Shown piece after piece: positions 1-6,403 of a stretch of DNA of 14,875 nucleotides (the first letter of the stretch is position 1; each line of letters begins with the position of its first letter). The DNA is from Christensenella sp. UBA1782 (GTDB lineage: Bacteria; Bacillota; Clostridia; Christensenellales; DTU072), in the NCBI GenBank assembly GCA_002315475.1, contig DCGI01000030.1, positions 1-14,875 on the forward strand. The letters run 5' to 3'. The notes under the pieces are model-generated. The model did not search any database. It saw only the letters and a program-made list of their open reading frames with translations, and had not been told where the DNA came from. The position numbers and the translations under genes were made by a program.

Positions 1-311
1 CCATTGCCGTGCAAAGCGGTATAGAAATCGTATTTGGAAATCGTGGAGTGACGGACGATTTCTCTTTCGTACGCAAGCCAACGGTCAAGCCACTCGTTCA
101 GCGTAACGATGCAGTCCTCGGTCAGTTCCACCCCTTGATAGACCTCTTGGAGTTTGCGGAACTTCGTCATGGCTTCCGCCTGCGTCAGCCCGAAGACCGA
201 TTTGTAAATCGGCTTTTTGTTTTCCTTGTGCCCGACGATGATGCGTGCTTCCCATCTTCCGTCGGGTCTTTTTCGAACCATTCCGTCCCCGTTCGGACGT
301 CGTTTGCTCAT
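1..311 (-). CDS. Site-specific tyrosine recombinase (integrase), N-terminal part, cut by left window edge
   Basis: About 103 codons are visible from an ATG at 309-311; the gene continues off the left edge, so the catalytic domain with its R-H-R-Y residues is not seen. The N-terminus (MSKRRPNGDGMVRKRPDGRW, then EARIIVG) is the small arm-type DNA-binding beta-sheet domain of Tn916/phage-like integrases. The following part (about residues 60-103, TLNEWLDRWLAYERE then STISKYDFY) is the start of the helical core-binding domain. A good ribosome binding site (AGAAAGGAG) lies about 9 bases upstream. By family it would integrate and excise a mobile element together with an excisionase. It is divergent from the toxin-antitoxin operon at 574. 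Whether the genes to the right are cargo of the same element is inference. Family call is confident; element type is unknown. Confidence 0.85.
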   Translation of the reverse strand, partial: MSKRRPNGDGMVRKRPDGRWEARIIVGHKENKKPIYKSVFGLTQAEAMTKFRKLQEVYQGVELTEDCIVTLNEWLDRWLAYEREIVRHSTISKYDFYTALHGN

Positions 312-353
312 ATCATTTTCTCCTTTCTGTGGGAAATTGCGAAGCAAATTCGG

Positions 354-400
354 GGCGTGACTAACCGTATTTCAGATAACAACTGCTTTAATGTCACGCC
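354..400. repeat. Inverted repeat upstream of the integrase start
   Basis: GGCGTGAC at 354-361 and its exact reverse complement GTCACGCC at 393-400 are separated by 31 bases. The repeat lies in the leader of the integrase gene, between its start and its presumed promoter. It could be a regulator or recombinase site, or a leader hairpin. The long loop makes it weak evidence alone. Confidence 0.4.
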
Positions 401-463
401 TATCACCCTCTTTCGAGCACAACAATACCACAAAGATTTTTATATATCCAGCGAAAAGAAAAG

Positions 464-482
464 AGTTATCAGAAAGTTATCA
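464..482. repeat. Two direct repeats AGTTATCA, 11 bp apart
   Basis: AGTTATCA occurs at 464-471 and 475-482, a period of 11 bp (about one helical turn). It lies in the divergent integrase/phd spacer just upstream of the phd -35 box. Such phased repeats are typical of arm-type integrase or excisionase sites, or of a regulator binding as a dimer of dimers. Function is inferred only. Confidence 0.4.
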
Positions 483-494
483 ATTGTTTTTTGC

Positions 495-520
495 ATTTTA
501 GGTTGACAACATCCTAAAAT
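495..520. promoter_or_regulatory. Candidate operator of the phd-doc operon (8-bp inverted repeat over the -35 box)
   Basis: ATTTTAGG (495-502) and CCTAAAAT (513-520) are perfect inverted arms around a 10-bp centre, TTGACAACAT, which carries the -35 hexamer. Phd/YefM antitoxins are known to bind palindromes over their own promoters, alone and more tightly with the toxin. Repression through this site is the natural inference. A related sequence abuts the start codon (564-575). Confidence 0.6.
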
Positions 521-531
521 TTGTGTATAAT
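503..531 (+). promoter_or_regulatory. Sigma-A promoter of the phd-doc operon
   Basis: A perfect -35 box TTGACA (503-508) is followed by a 17-bp spacer and a perfect -10 box TATAAT (526-531). Transcription should start near 538, giving a leader of about 36 bases before the antitoxin ATG. The -35 box sits inside the inverted repeat at 495-520. Confidence 0.85.
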
Positions 532-563
532 AATATTGAAAATGTTGAATCATATAGTTAGGA

Positions 564-575
564 GGTTGTCAACAT
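564..575. promoter_or_regulatory. Second copy of the operator core at the ribosome binding site
   Basis: GGTTGTCAACAT here matches GGTTGACAACAT at 501-512 in 11 of 12 positions. The inner GTTG-N-CAAC is palindromic in both copies. The copies are 63 bp apart, six helical turns. This copy overlaps the end of the AGGAGG ribosome binding site (560-565) and runs into the ATG at 574, so protein bound here would also block translation initiation. Confidence 0.5.
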
Positions 576-816
576 GAACATTCAAACCAATAAAATTGTC
601 CCGATTTCCGAAGCCAACCAAAACTTTTCACGTGTCGCTCGAACGGTTGACAAGCTCGGTGAAGTCGTTATTTTCAAGAATAACAAGCCGAAATATAAAC
701 TGATTGATATCGAACAAGACAATGAAATCGAAATGACGGATGACGAAAAAATCGATTTCGTGGCTGCACGCATTCTCCGCATCTATCGCAAAGCTTTTGA
801 GGAGTTGGCAAAATGA
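574..816 (+). CDS. phd: Antitoxin, Phd/YefM family
   Basis: An 80-residue protein, the usual size for a Phd/YefM antitoxin. Residues about 8-47 show the family N-terminal DNA-binding fold: VPISEANQNFSRVARTVDK followed by the strand pair EVVIFKNNKPKYKLIDI. The acidic, helical C-terminus (about residues 50-80) is the part that in the family is disordered alone and folds onto the toxin to inhibit it. An AGGAGG ribosome binding site at 560-565 sits 8 bases before the ATG. The stop overlaps the downstream toxin start (ATGA at 813-816), the translational coupling usual for such pairs. Autoregulation is suggested by the dyad over the promoter. The family call is secure from sequence and from the partner gene. 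Confidence 0.9.
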   Translation: MNIQTNKIVPISEANQNFSRVARTVDKLGEVVIFKNNKPKYKLIDIEQDNEIEMTDDEKIDFVAARILRIYRKAFEELAK

Positions 817-1187
817 TTAAATTCAGTCGAGAGAAGGTTTTGCTTCTTCATCAAATCATTTCGGAAGCTACCGGCGGTGACCCGAACTTGCGCGATATTA
901 ATCTGCTGGACAGCGCTTTGGAATCTGCTTTTCAAACCTTTGACGGGAAGGAATTGTACCCATCCAAAGAAGAAAAAGCAGCACGCATCGGGTATGCTTT
1001 GATTTCCAATCACGCCTTTGTGGACGGGAATAAGCGTATCGGAATGTACGTTCTTTTATCCTTTTTGGAAACGAACGGCATCCAAATCCGTCCGACGGAT
1101 GATGAAGTTATCCGCGTCGGTTTGGCAACCGCTGCCGGCAAAATGAAATACGAAGACATTTTGGAATGGATTCGGAATAACGAATAA
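813..1187 (+). CDS. doc: Toxin of type II toxin-antitoxin system, Doc (Fic-fold kinase) family
   Basis: A 124-residue protein, as expected for Doc (death-on-curing). It carries the Fic/Doc active-site loop HAFVDGNKR at residues 67-75: H67 is the catalytic histidine, D71 the metal ligand, then N73, K74 and R75. Doc proteins differ from AMP-transferring Fic proteins by having K instead of the second G of HPFxxGNGR. In phage P1 Doc this goes with reversed ATP binding and phosphorylation of elongation factor EF-Tu, which stops translation. K74 here points to the kinase type. The C-terminus (YEDILEWI) is also Doc-like. The start overlaps the antitoxin stop by 4 bases and a terminator follows within 10 bases, so the pair is a complete two-gene operon. 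Nothing suggests it is broken. Confidence 0.9.
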   Translation: MIKFSREKVLLLHQIISEATGGDPNLRDINLLDSALESAFQTFDGKELYPSKEEKAARIGYALISNHAFVDGNKRIGMYVLLSFLETNGIQIRPTDDEVIRVGLATAAGKMKYEDILEWIRNNE

Positions 1188-1193
1188 CCTTTT

Positions 1194-1220
1194 GGCGGAG
1201 AGTCTCTTCTCCGCCTTTTT
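1194..1220 (+). terminator. Rho-independent terminator of phd-doc
   Basis: GGCGGAGA (1194-1201) pairs perfectly with TCTCCGCC (1208-1215) around a 6-base loop and is followed by five T (1216-1220). It begins 6 bases after the doc stop codon. There is no T-run for leftward transcripts, so it mainly serves the toxin operon. Confidence 0.9.
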
Positions 1221-1254
1221 CATTGTTTGGCATCACAATTTCTGAAAAGTGAAA

Positions 1255-1605
1255 TTATTTTTGCCACCGGATTGCGTCTTCCAACTTTATACTTCCATTG
1301 ATTCTATTCACTTCTTCAATACAATTGTGACGAAGTTTCCCGAGATCTTCTTCATCAAAATCGTTGACTGCCGCAAGAATATTATTTAACATCGAGATTT
1401 CAACCGAAAGTTTGAAGAGAGCGCTGCTTCTTTTGTGATCGACTTCATCCAAAACTTTTTTGAAAGCATCCCTCACTTCCGCGTTGATGAGTTCGGGTGC
1501 TTCTTTGTTTTGCAGGTAACTAAGATAGAACTGAACGGCGTTTTCGATGAATTCACTCATGTTTGGATCGCTTTTCATCGCGGTAAGCATGCGCACGGTT
1601 TCCAA
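1255..1605 (-). CDS. Ribbon-helix-helix (CopG-like) protein fragment, unknown function
   Basis: The longest reading with a recognised start codon begins at a TTG (1603-1605) and gives 116 residues. The open frame extends upstream to about 1641 and there encodes IDFTLTIHEQTLETVRML, directly continuing into MKSDPNMSEFIENAVQFYL. Together this is a ribbon-helix-helix DNA-binding domain: a strand, helix A, the turn at PNMSEF, and helix B. The TTG start would delete the DNA-contacting strand, and no good start codon or ribosome binding site precedes it. The frame overlaps the end of the upstream frame by 31 bases. One extra A in the A5 run at 1638-1642 (T on the + strand) would fuse the two. The rest (residues about 45-116) is a helical, charged region I do not recognise. 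It is either the C-terminal domain of a frameshifted protein or a small regulator with an unusual start. Confidence 0.55.
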   Translation of the reverse strand: METVRMLTAMKSDPNMSEFIENAVQFYLSYLQNKEAPELINAEVRDAFKKVLDEVDHKRSSALFKLSVEISMLNNILAAVNDFDEEDLGKLRHNCIEEVNRINGSIKLEDAIRWQK

Positions 1606-2870
1606 CGTTTGTTCGTGAATCGTGAGTGTAAAGTCAATTTTTCTTCAAATTGCGCTGAAACCAAAGGGGTTTGCTCCAGTTTGTATTTTTTAACTTCTTC
1701 AGTAATGATCGAATTGTATTTTCCGTCGACTTCTTTATTAGATGTTTCAATATCTCTTTGGCATTTAATGTCCAAATCGGAACAGTCCGGCTCAATATCC
1801 GTGAAAGTCAGCAAATGTCTATCGCCGAGCGTATATGGAAATTTGAAACCTTTAGGAAGATTTCCTTTGTCATCATATTTAGGCTCAACTTCTGATAAGC
1901 CCATGGAATCTCGGGTGTATCTTCCGAGATAAGTTTCATATTTTGGTTTTCCATGACTATTGTAACCGGATGTCTCGGTAAGAATTGATTTTCGGTTGCG
2001 TTCAATGGAAACGCAAATGAGCGGGAACTCATCCGACCCCGGGACTTCCCGATTCAAAACGACCTGTTCACTTATAGCGAATTCCGAGTGACCGTCAAGT
2101 AAAAAAGATGACAAGTTTTCCTCATTTTTTCGGTATTGTGCTTTTGAAACAACATACGCCGCTTTTACTTGAACATCGGTAATTGCTTCGCATTTTGCCG
2201 ATTGAACACCGAGGTAATATCTGCGGAACTTAAGATATGTTTTCCATTTTTCAATTGTTTTGAGGGCCTCTTCGGGTTTTTCAATTGGATAAACTTCAAG
2301 GCAGAGTCTGTCAATAAAATCTCTTGTCAAAACAGCATCATGCGTTTCTCTCACGCCAAAATCAGGGACAGTCATCGTCCTTCCCATTTTATCACTGAAT
2401 GTTTTGGTGGCAAATGCCGGAGCGGCTGTACATAACACGCGAAACTCGCCGAATTTAGCAACTCCGGAGTCAATCAGTTCAATACCCTTGACGGTGAAAG
2501 CTATAACCGAGCCAAAAGTAATGTCACCAATCAAAATAACATCGTATTTTCCCGGTATGCCGGTGTCCTGGTTAATAGTCGGACGAATAACGACGTTGTT
2601 TATATACTGTAAACCTTGCGTCCCGTCTTTTTTTATTTTGGTTTGAATGCTTCGTTCAAGTGCCGGCATTGAAATGAAATAATAGTGTTCGTTATATGGG
2701 CAACATCTTCCCACAAATTCCTGTAAAGTATCGGGAGCGTCAGATCCGATTTTCTTTTTTATATTCAAATACTGTTCGTTTAATGATTGAGTGAAAAAAT
2801 CATTTGTGTTGAAATTGCCACTTTTACTCTCGTTGAGATTATCAACAAAGTTCAGATACAAATATCCCAC
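1575..2870 (-). CDS. Unrecognised accessory protein, middle part of a possibly frameshifted gene
   Basis: The frame starts at GTG (2868-2870) with AGGGGG 8 bases upstream and codes for 431 residues. I do not recognise the family. Visible features are a mixed alpha/beta part with a hydrophobic strand KYDVILIGDITFGSVIAFTV (about residues 108-127), and a W-K-x-Y-L-x-F-R-R segment (209-217). A charged, Tyr-rich C-terminal half follows. No signal peptide, membrane segment or Walker A motif is evident. The last 20 or so residues (from LTLHSRF to CACLPR) look unnatural and probably arise by reading past a frameshift at 1638-1642. At the other end the G5 run at 2879-2883 would, with one more G, join it smoothly to the upstream frame (NRG-DIFVGYLYLNFV). 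It is more AT-rich than the chromosomal genes to the right. Coding potential is confident, function is not. Confidence 0.6.
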   Translation of the reverse strand: MGYLYLNFVDNLNESKSGNFNTNDFFTQSLNEQYLNIKKKIGSDAPDTLQEFVGRCCPYNEHYYFISMPALERSIQTKIKKDGTQGLQYINNVVIRPTINQDTGIPGKYDVILIGDITFGSVIAFTVKGIELIDSGVAKFGEFRVLCTAAPAFATKTFSDKMGRTMTVPDFGVRETHDAVLTRDFIDRLCLEVYPIEKPEEALKTIEKWKTYLKFRRYYLGVQSAKCEAITDVQVKAAYVVSKAQYRKNEENLSSFLLDGHSEFAISEQVVLNREVPGSDEFPLICVSIERNRKSILTETSGYNSHGKPKYETYLGRYTRDSMGLSEVEPKYDDKGNLPKGFKFPYTLGDRHLLTFTDIEPDCSDLDIKCQRDIETSNKEVDGKYNSIITEEVKKYKLEQTPLVSAQFEEKLTLHSRFTNKRWKPCACLPR

Positions 2871-3337
2871 AAATATGTCCCCCTATTATATTTTTTGTTT
2901 ATCGTTTTTTGAATGATACCGGTAAAATAATCGTCATAGTTCCATTTGGAATACTCCGTGTTTTCATCGAAGAACAATCCGAGACCGTTCAAAACGGAAT
3001 CAACGTAACTGTCATCGATTTTCAAAAAATACTGCGACAGCTGACCGTTCTTGTATGTATCGGAGAGAAGCATTTCCGGGCAACGCTCTTTCACCTTTTC
3101 AAACAGCTCCACGCTGTTGTGTTTGATAAAATTCCAAACGGTAAAGAAGTCGTTGTAGGCTTTGAAGTGACGTAACTCGGCAACTTTTCTTCTGCCGTGA
3201 ACTGTACCTTCAATAAACGTTTCCAGCTTGTTGCGGTTAACATCGGGATAGTTGTATCCGAGAACCCTCGCTTCATAAAGCATCAGTGCCGTCATCTCAC
3301 TTGCGATTTGATGGATGAAGTTTGCATGAAGCGCCAC
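2852..3337 (-). CDS. Unrecognised accessory protein, N-terminal part of a possibly frameshifted gene
   Basis: The open frame extends back to a GTG at 3481, but a good promoter (3393-3421) lies inside that extension, so translation must begin downstream. GTG at 3337 keeps the conserved-looking ALHANFIHQI; ATG at 3295 is the alternative. Neither has a strong ribosome binding site. The protein is alpha-helical and soluble (about 161 residues from GTG): LETFIEGTVHGRRKVAELRH, then KAYNDFFTVWNFIKHNSVELFEKVKE. The WNFIKHN segment recalls helical HEPN-like domains, but without the R-x4-6-H motif; treat this as a weak hint. The last eight residues (TYLWDICI) follow a G5 run and are probably out-of-frame tail. 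It overlaps the next frame by 19 bases. It may be a separate coupled gene or the start of one long protein. Confidence 0.55.
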   Translation of the reverse strand: MALHANFIHQIASEMTALMLYEARVLGYNYPDVNRNKLETFIEGTVHGRRKVAELRHFKAYNDFFTVWNFIKHNSVELFEKVKERCPEMLLSDTYKNGQLSQYFLKIDDSYVDSVLNGLGLFFDENTEYSKWNYDDYFTGIIQKTINKKYNRGTYLWDICI

Positions 3338-3392
3338 ACCAAACCGACAAGTTTGATATTCCGATTGAACCGATCTATTCTTATTCTTCTTT

Positions 3393-3421
3393 ATTATAAC
3401 ATAAACATATAAATAAATCAA
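3393..3421 (-). promoter_or_regulatory. Sigma-A promoter of the 1255-3337 unit
   Basis: Read leftward: -35 TTGATT (3416-3421), 17-bp spacer, perfect -10 TATAAT (3393-3398). The predicted start point is near 3386. It is the only clear leftward promoter for the three overlapping frames and shows that the first in-frame GTG at 3481 cannot be the used start. Confidence 0.75.
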
Positions 3422-3511
3422 TATTGCACGATGATTTTGTTTATTTGGGTTTGTAGTGTAAATTGACAAAGTAACTTCCACAATGGAATTTGCTCATAAA
3501 AAAGGAAATAC

Positions 3512-3540
3512 TTGAAGAAATCGGAAAAATATGTTATAAT
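3512..3540 (+). promoter_or_regulatory. Sigma-A promoter of trkA-trkH
   Basis: -35 TTGAAG (3512-3517), 17-bp spacer, perfect -10 TATAAT (3535-3540) preceded by an extended TGT (3532-3534). The ribosome binding site AAAGGAG follows just before the trkA ATG at 3573. No operator or riboswitch-like structure is evident in the short leader. Confidence 0.8.
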
Positions 3541-3572
3541 CTTTCAAAAGGGAGTTTTCCCAAAGGAGATTT

Positions 3573-4919
3573 ATGAAAATCATTATTGCCGGAGCAGGTA
3601 ACGTCGGAAAGCGTTTAATTGAAGACTTGGCGGAGGAGGGGCACAATATCGTCCTCGTCGACAGGGATTCTTCCGTCGTCGAAACCATCATCGACACCTG
3701 TGATATTATGGGTATCGTCGGGAACTGCGTCAGCGCCGATATTTTGAAAAATGCGGGGGCGAGCGAAGCGGATTTGGTTATCGCATGCACGCAACAAGAC
3801 GAAATGAACATTTTGTGTTGCATGGTAGCAAAAAAATTGGGCGTGAAAGAAACGATTGCCCGTGTGCGGAACCCCGAATATTTCGACCTTTTCCATAACG
3901 TGGACTTGGGTTTGACGATGATGGTCAATCCCGAAAAGGAAGCCGCTTTGGAAATCAACCGCGTTCTGCGTTTTCCTTCCGCTATCAAAATAGAACCTTT
4001 TGCCGACGGCAAGGTGGAACTTGTGGAAATCAAAATTCATCCCGATTCCCCTTTGGCAAATCAAGTGTTGAAAGACATTACGCATCGCTTCCAAATCAAA
4101 ATCGTCGTCTGTGCGGTGCATCGGGGAAAAGAAATTTTTATTCCCAACGGGGATTTCGTTTTACAGGCGTGGGATGAAATTTATTTCACGTCCGCTCCGA
4201 AAGACATCACCCAGCTTTTCCGAGAAATGGGCTTGCCCAAAGCCATACGAAAGGTCATGATTGCCGGCGGTAGCCGTACCGCTTTTTACCTCGCCAAAGA
4301 ACTTCGTAAGAGCAACATTACCGTCAAGATTATCGAAAACGACGAGTCCCGTTGCAAACTGCTGGAAGAAGAACTCGACAAAGCCGATATCGTCTTCGGC
4401 GACGCCGCCAATCAAGACATCCTTATCGACGAAGGACTGCAATCCATGGACGCCTTCGTCAGTCTGTGCGGTATCGACGAACGGAATATCATCCTTTCCC
4501 TGTTCGCCTCCAAACAAGGTATTCAAAAAGTGGTCACCAAAGTGGATAACGTCGGCTATCTGAATTTGTTGGAACATAAAGGCTCGGAGAGTATCGTATC
4601 GATTGCTTCTTCCACCGCCAACCAAATCGTTCGTTACGTGCGCGGCAAGTCAAACAGTATCTCGAACGAGTTCCGAAAACTGTACCGCATCATCGACGAT
4701 TCGGTAGAGGTCATGGAATACAAAGTGTCCGAAGACTTCTCGGGTATCAATATCCCCATTAAGGATTTACGTCTGCAACCCGAAGTGCTTATCGCCGCCA
4801 TCGTCCGAAACGGCGACGTCATCATCCCCGGCGGAAACGACAGCATCTTACAAAACGATACTTTGGTTTTGGTCACCACGCAGGATTCTTTCGGGAACCT
4901 AAACGATATGTTGGAGTAA
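3573..4919 (+). CDS. trkA: Trk potassium uptake system, cytoplasmic regulatory subunit TrkA
   Basis: At 448 residues it matches the usual length of tandem TrkA. It has two RCK halves, each an NAD(H)/ATP-binding Rossmann domain plus an RCK_C domain. The first Rossmann motif is intact (GAGNVG at residues 7-12, acidic D30 at the end of strand 2). RCK_C-1 spans about 135-215. The second Rossmann half starts near KVMIAGGSRTAFYLAKEL (228-245), where the motif is degenerate (S234 and A237 in place of glycines). RCK_C-2 spans about 370-448. By family it binds the membrane subunit TrkH as a ring and gates potassium flow with nucleotide binding. AAAGGAG lies before the ATG. The trkH start is 4 bases past its stop, so the two are one operon. 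Confidence 0.95.
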   Translation: MKIIIAGAGNVGKRLIEDLAEEGHNIVLVDRDSSVVETIIDTCDIMGIVGNCVSADILKNAGASEADLVIACTQQDEMNILCCMVAKKLGVKETIARVRNPEYFDLFHNVDLGLTMMVNPEKEAALEINRVLRFPSAIKIEPFADGKVELVEIKIHPDSPLANQVLKDITHRFQIKIVVCAVHRGKEIFIPNGDFVLQAWDEIYFTSAPKDITQLFREMGLPKAIRKVMIAGGSRTAFYLAKELRKSNITVKIIENDESRCKLLEEELDKADIVFGDAANQDILIDEGLQSMDAFVSLCGIDERNIILSLFASKQGIQKVVTKVDNVGYLNLLEHKGSESIVSIASSTANQIVRYVRGKSNSISNEFRKLYRIIDDSVEVMEYKVSEDFSGINIPIKDLRLQPEVLIAAIVRNGDVIIPGGNDSILQNDTLVLVTTQDSFGNLNDMLE

Positions 4920-4923
4920 TATT

Positions 4924-6384
4924 ATGAACTACCGAATGTCGTCGTATCTGTTGGGACAAATCCTTCTGATTACTGCAGGACTGATGCTGATACCTTTTAT
5001 CATGGCGTTGGCTCTGGGGGAGTCGAACACGCCGCTTGCTTTCGGCATCACCCTTGCCTGCATGGTGTGTTTAGGCACGCCCTTCATCATCAAAAAACCG
5101 AAGAATACCGAGATTCGGGCGCGAGGCGGTTTTGTCATCGTGGCGCTTGCTTGGATTTTTCTTTCTCTTTTCGGTGCCATGCCGTTTACCCTCAGCGGTT
5201 ATATCCCGAATTATTTAGACGCCCTGTTCGAAACGGTTTCCGGTTTCACCACGACGGGTGCCACCATTCTTGCCGAGGTGGAGAGTCTGCCGCACAGTTT
5301 ACTGTTTTGGCGTTGCTTCACCCACTGGATAGGGGGCATGGGCGTGTTGGTATTCGTGATTGCCGTTCTACCGAAAACAAACGCCGCCATCGTGCATCTC
5401 GCCAAAGCCGAGATACCCGGACCGCAATTCGGTAAACTCGTCAGCAAACTCCGTTTTACCGCTCGCATTTTGTACGGCATTTACATCCTTTTGACCTTTA
5501 TCGAAGTGATAGCTCTGCTCCTATGCGGGATGCCCGTATTCGATAGTTTCGTTACGGCGTTCGCTACGGCGGGAACGGGCGGTTTCAGCTGTCGAAACGC
5601 CAGTATCGCCGCTTACGGCAGCCTTCCCGTCGAAATCGTAACCATGGTCTTTATGTTCTTATTTTCTATCAATATGAACCTCTTTTATTTTATCTTGATA
5701 GGAAGAATCGGGCAGGCTTTCAAAAACGAAGAATTGTGGTGGCTATGCGGTTATACCTTCCTTGCCGTCGTCCTCGTTACCGTTTCTTTGTGCATGCACA
5801 ACGTTTACGAAACGTTCGGCGAAACGTTACGCTACGCCACCTTTCAAGTCGTCTCCGTCGTCAGTACAACGGGTTTTGCGACGGCGGACTTCGGTACTTG
5901 GCCGGTTATGGCGCAAACGGTTCTGTTCGTCTGTATGTTTATCGGCGGTATGGCGGGCAGTACGGCGGGCGGCTTAAAAGTTTCCCGCATCATGACTTTA
6001 TCCAAAGTATCGGGCAGAGCCATCAAAAAGAGCATCTCCCCGCGTGCCGTTCTCTCCGTCAAAGTGGACAAAAAAAGAATGGACGAAACGTTGGTACAGA
6101 ATACCGTAACGTACTTCACTCTCTATATGTTGCTTATTTTACTTTCTTCGATTTTGTGTGCCGTTGCCGAGCCGATGCAAAGCGATTTCGCCACCTCTTT
6201 TTCGGCGGTGGTAACCTGTATCAACAACGTCGGCCCCGGTCTTTCCGCCGTCGGCCCTGTCTGCAACTTCGGTTCTTTACACGCCTTTACCAAAGTGGTT
6301 CTTATTTTCGATATGTTGCTCGGCAGATTGGAAATCTACCCCGTTCTGCTTTTGTTTTATTATAAGTCTTGGAAGCGTGCGTAA
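4924..6384 (+). CDS. trkH: Trk potassium uptake system, membrane subunit TrkH
   Basis: A 486-residue integral membrane protein of the TrkH/KtrB superfamily, with four membrane-pore-membrane repeats. The four selectivity-filter loops are visible: TTTGAT (109-114), ATAGTGG (214-220), STTGFATADF (314-323) and NNVGPG (434-439). The FIGGMAGSTAGGLK signature (339-352) between repeats 3 and 4 is the family gating-loop region. The C-terminus (GRLEIYPVLLLFY) is also typical. It imports potassium across the cytoplasmic membrane under control of TrkA. The ribosome binding site GGAG (4913-4916) sits in the last codons of trkA, 7 bases before the ATG. Length is that of TrkH (about 480) and above the roughly 450 of KtrB. 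A terminator follows at 6404. Confidence 0.95.
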   Translation: MNYRMSSYLLGQILLITAGLMLIPFIMALALGESNTPLAFGITLACMVCLGTPFIIKKPKNTEIRARGGFVIVALAWIFLSLFGAMPFTLSGYIPNYLDALFETVSGFTTTGATILAEVESLPHSLLFWRCFTHWIGGMGVLVFVIAVLPKTNAAIVHLAKAEIPGPQFGKLVSKLRFTARILYGIYILLTFIEVIALLLCGMPVFDSFVTAFATAGTGGFSCRNASIAAYGSLPVEIVTMVFMFLFSINMNLFYFILIGRIGQAFKNEELWWLCGYTFLAVVLVTVSLCMHNVYETFGETLRYATFQVVSVVSTTGFATADFGTWPVMAQTVLFVCMFIGGMAGSTAGGLKVSRIMTLSKVSGRAIKKSISPRAVLSVKVDKKRMDETLVQNTVTYFTLYMLLILLSSILCAVAEPMQSDFATSFSAVVTCINNVGPGLSAVGPVCNFGSLHAFTKVVLIFDMLLGRLEIYPVLLLFYYKSWKRA

Positions 6385-6403
6385 ACCGCTCGTTTGTATT
6401 TAT

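Noticed and set aside
9..506. Rightward 165-residue open frame
   Set aside because: It is antisense to the integrase N-terminus and runs through the phd operator region; there is no family resemblance and no ribosome binding site.
1237..1256. Inverted repeat AATTTC/GAAATT as terminator of the leftward unknown unit
   Set aside because: Only six AT-rich base pairs, overlapping the stop codon, with no T-run behind it in the leftward direction.
1638..1642. Programmed -1 frameshift as the main explanation of the split gene
   Set aside because: No X-XXY-YYZ heptamer and no obvious downstream pseudoknot or upstream Shine-Dalgarno stimulator; homopolymer error or mutation is simpler.
1435..1932. 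Rightward 165-residue open frame across the unknown genes
   Set aside because: It is a shadow of the leftward frames, which have better composition, a promoter and a recognisable ribbon-helix-helix domain.
3494..4121. Long leftward frames opposite trkA
   Set aside because: These are antisense shadows of a clearly recognised gene.
5736..6365. Rightward 209-residue frame inside trkH
   Set aside because: An Arg-rich out-of-frame shadow; the trkH frame holds all four pore loops.
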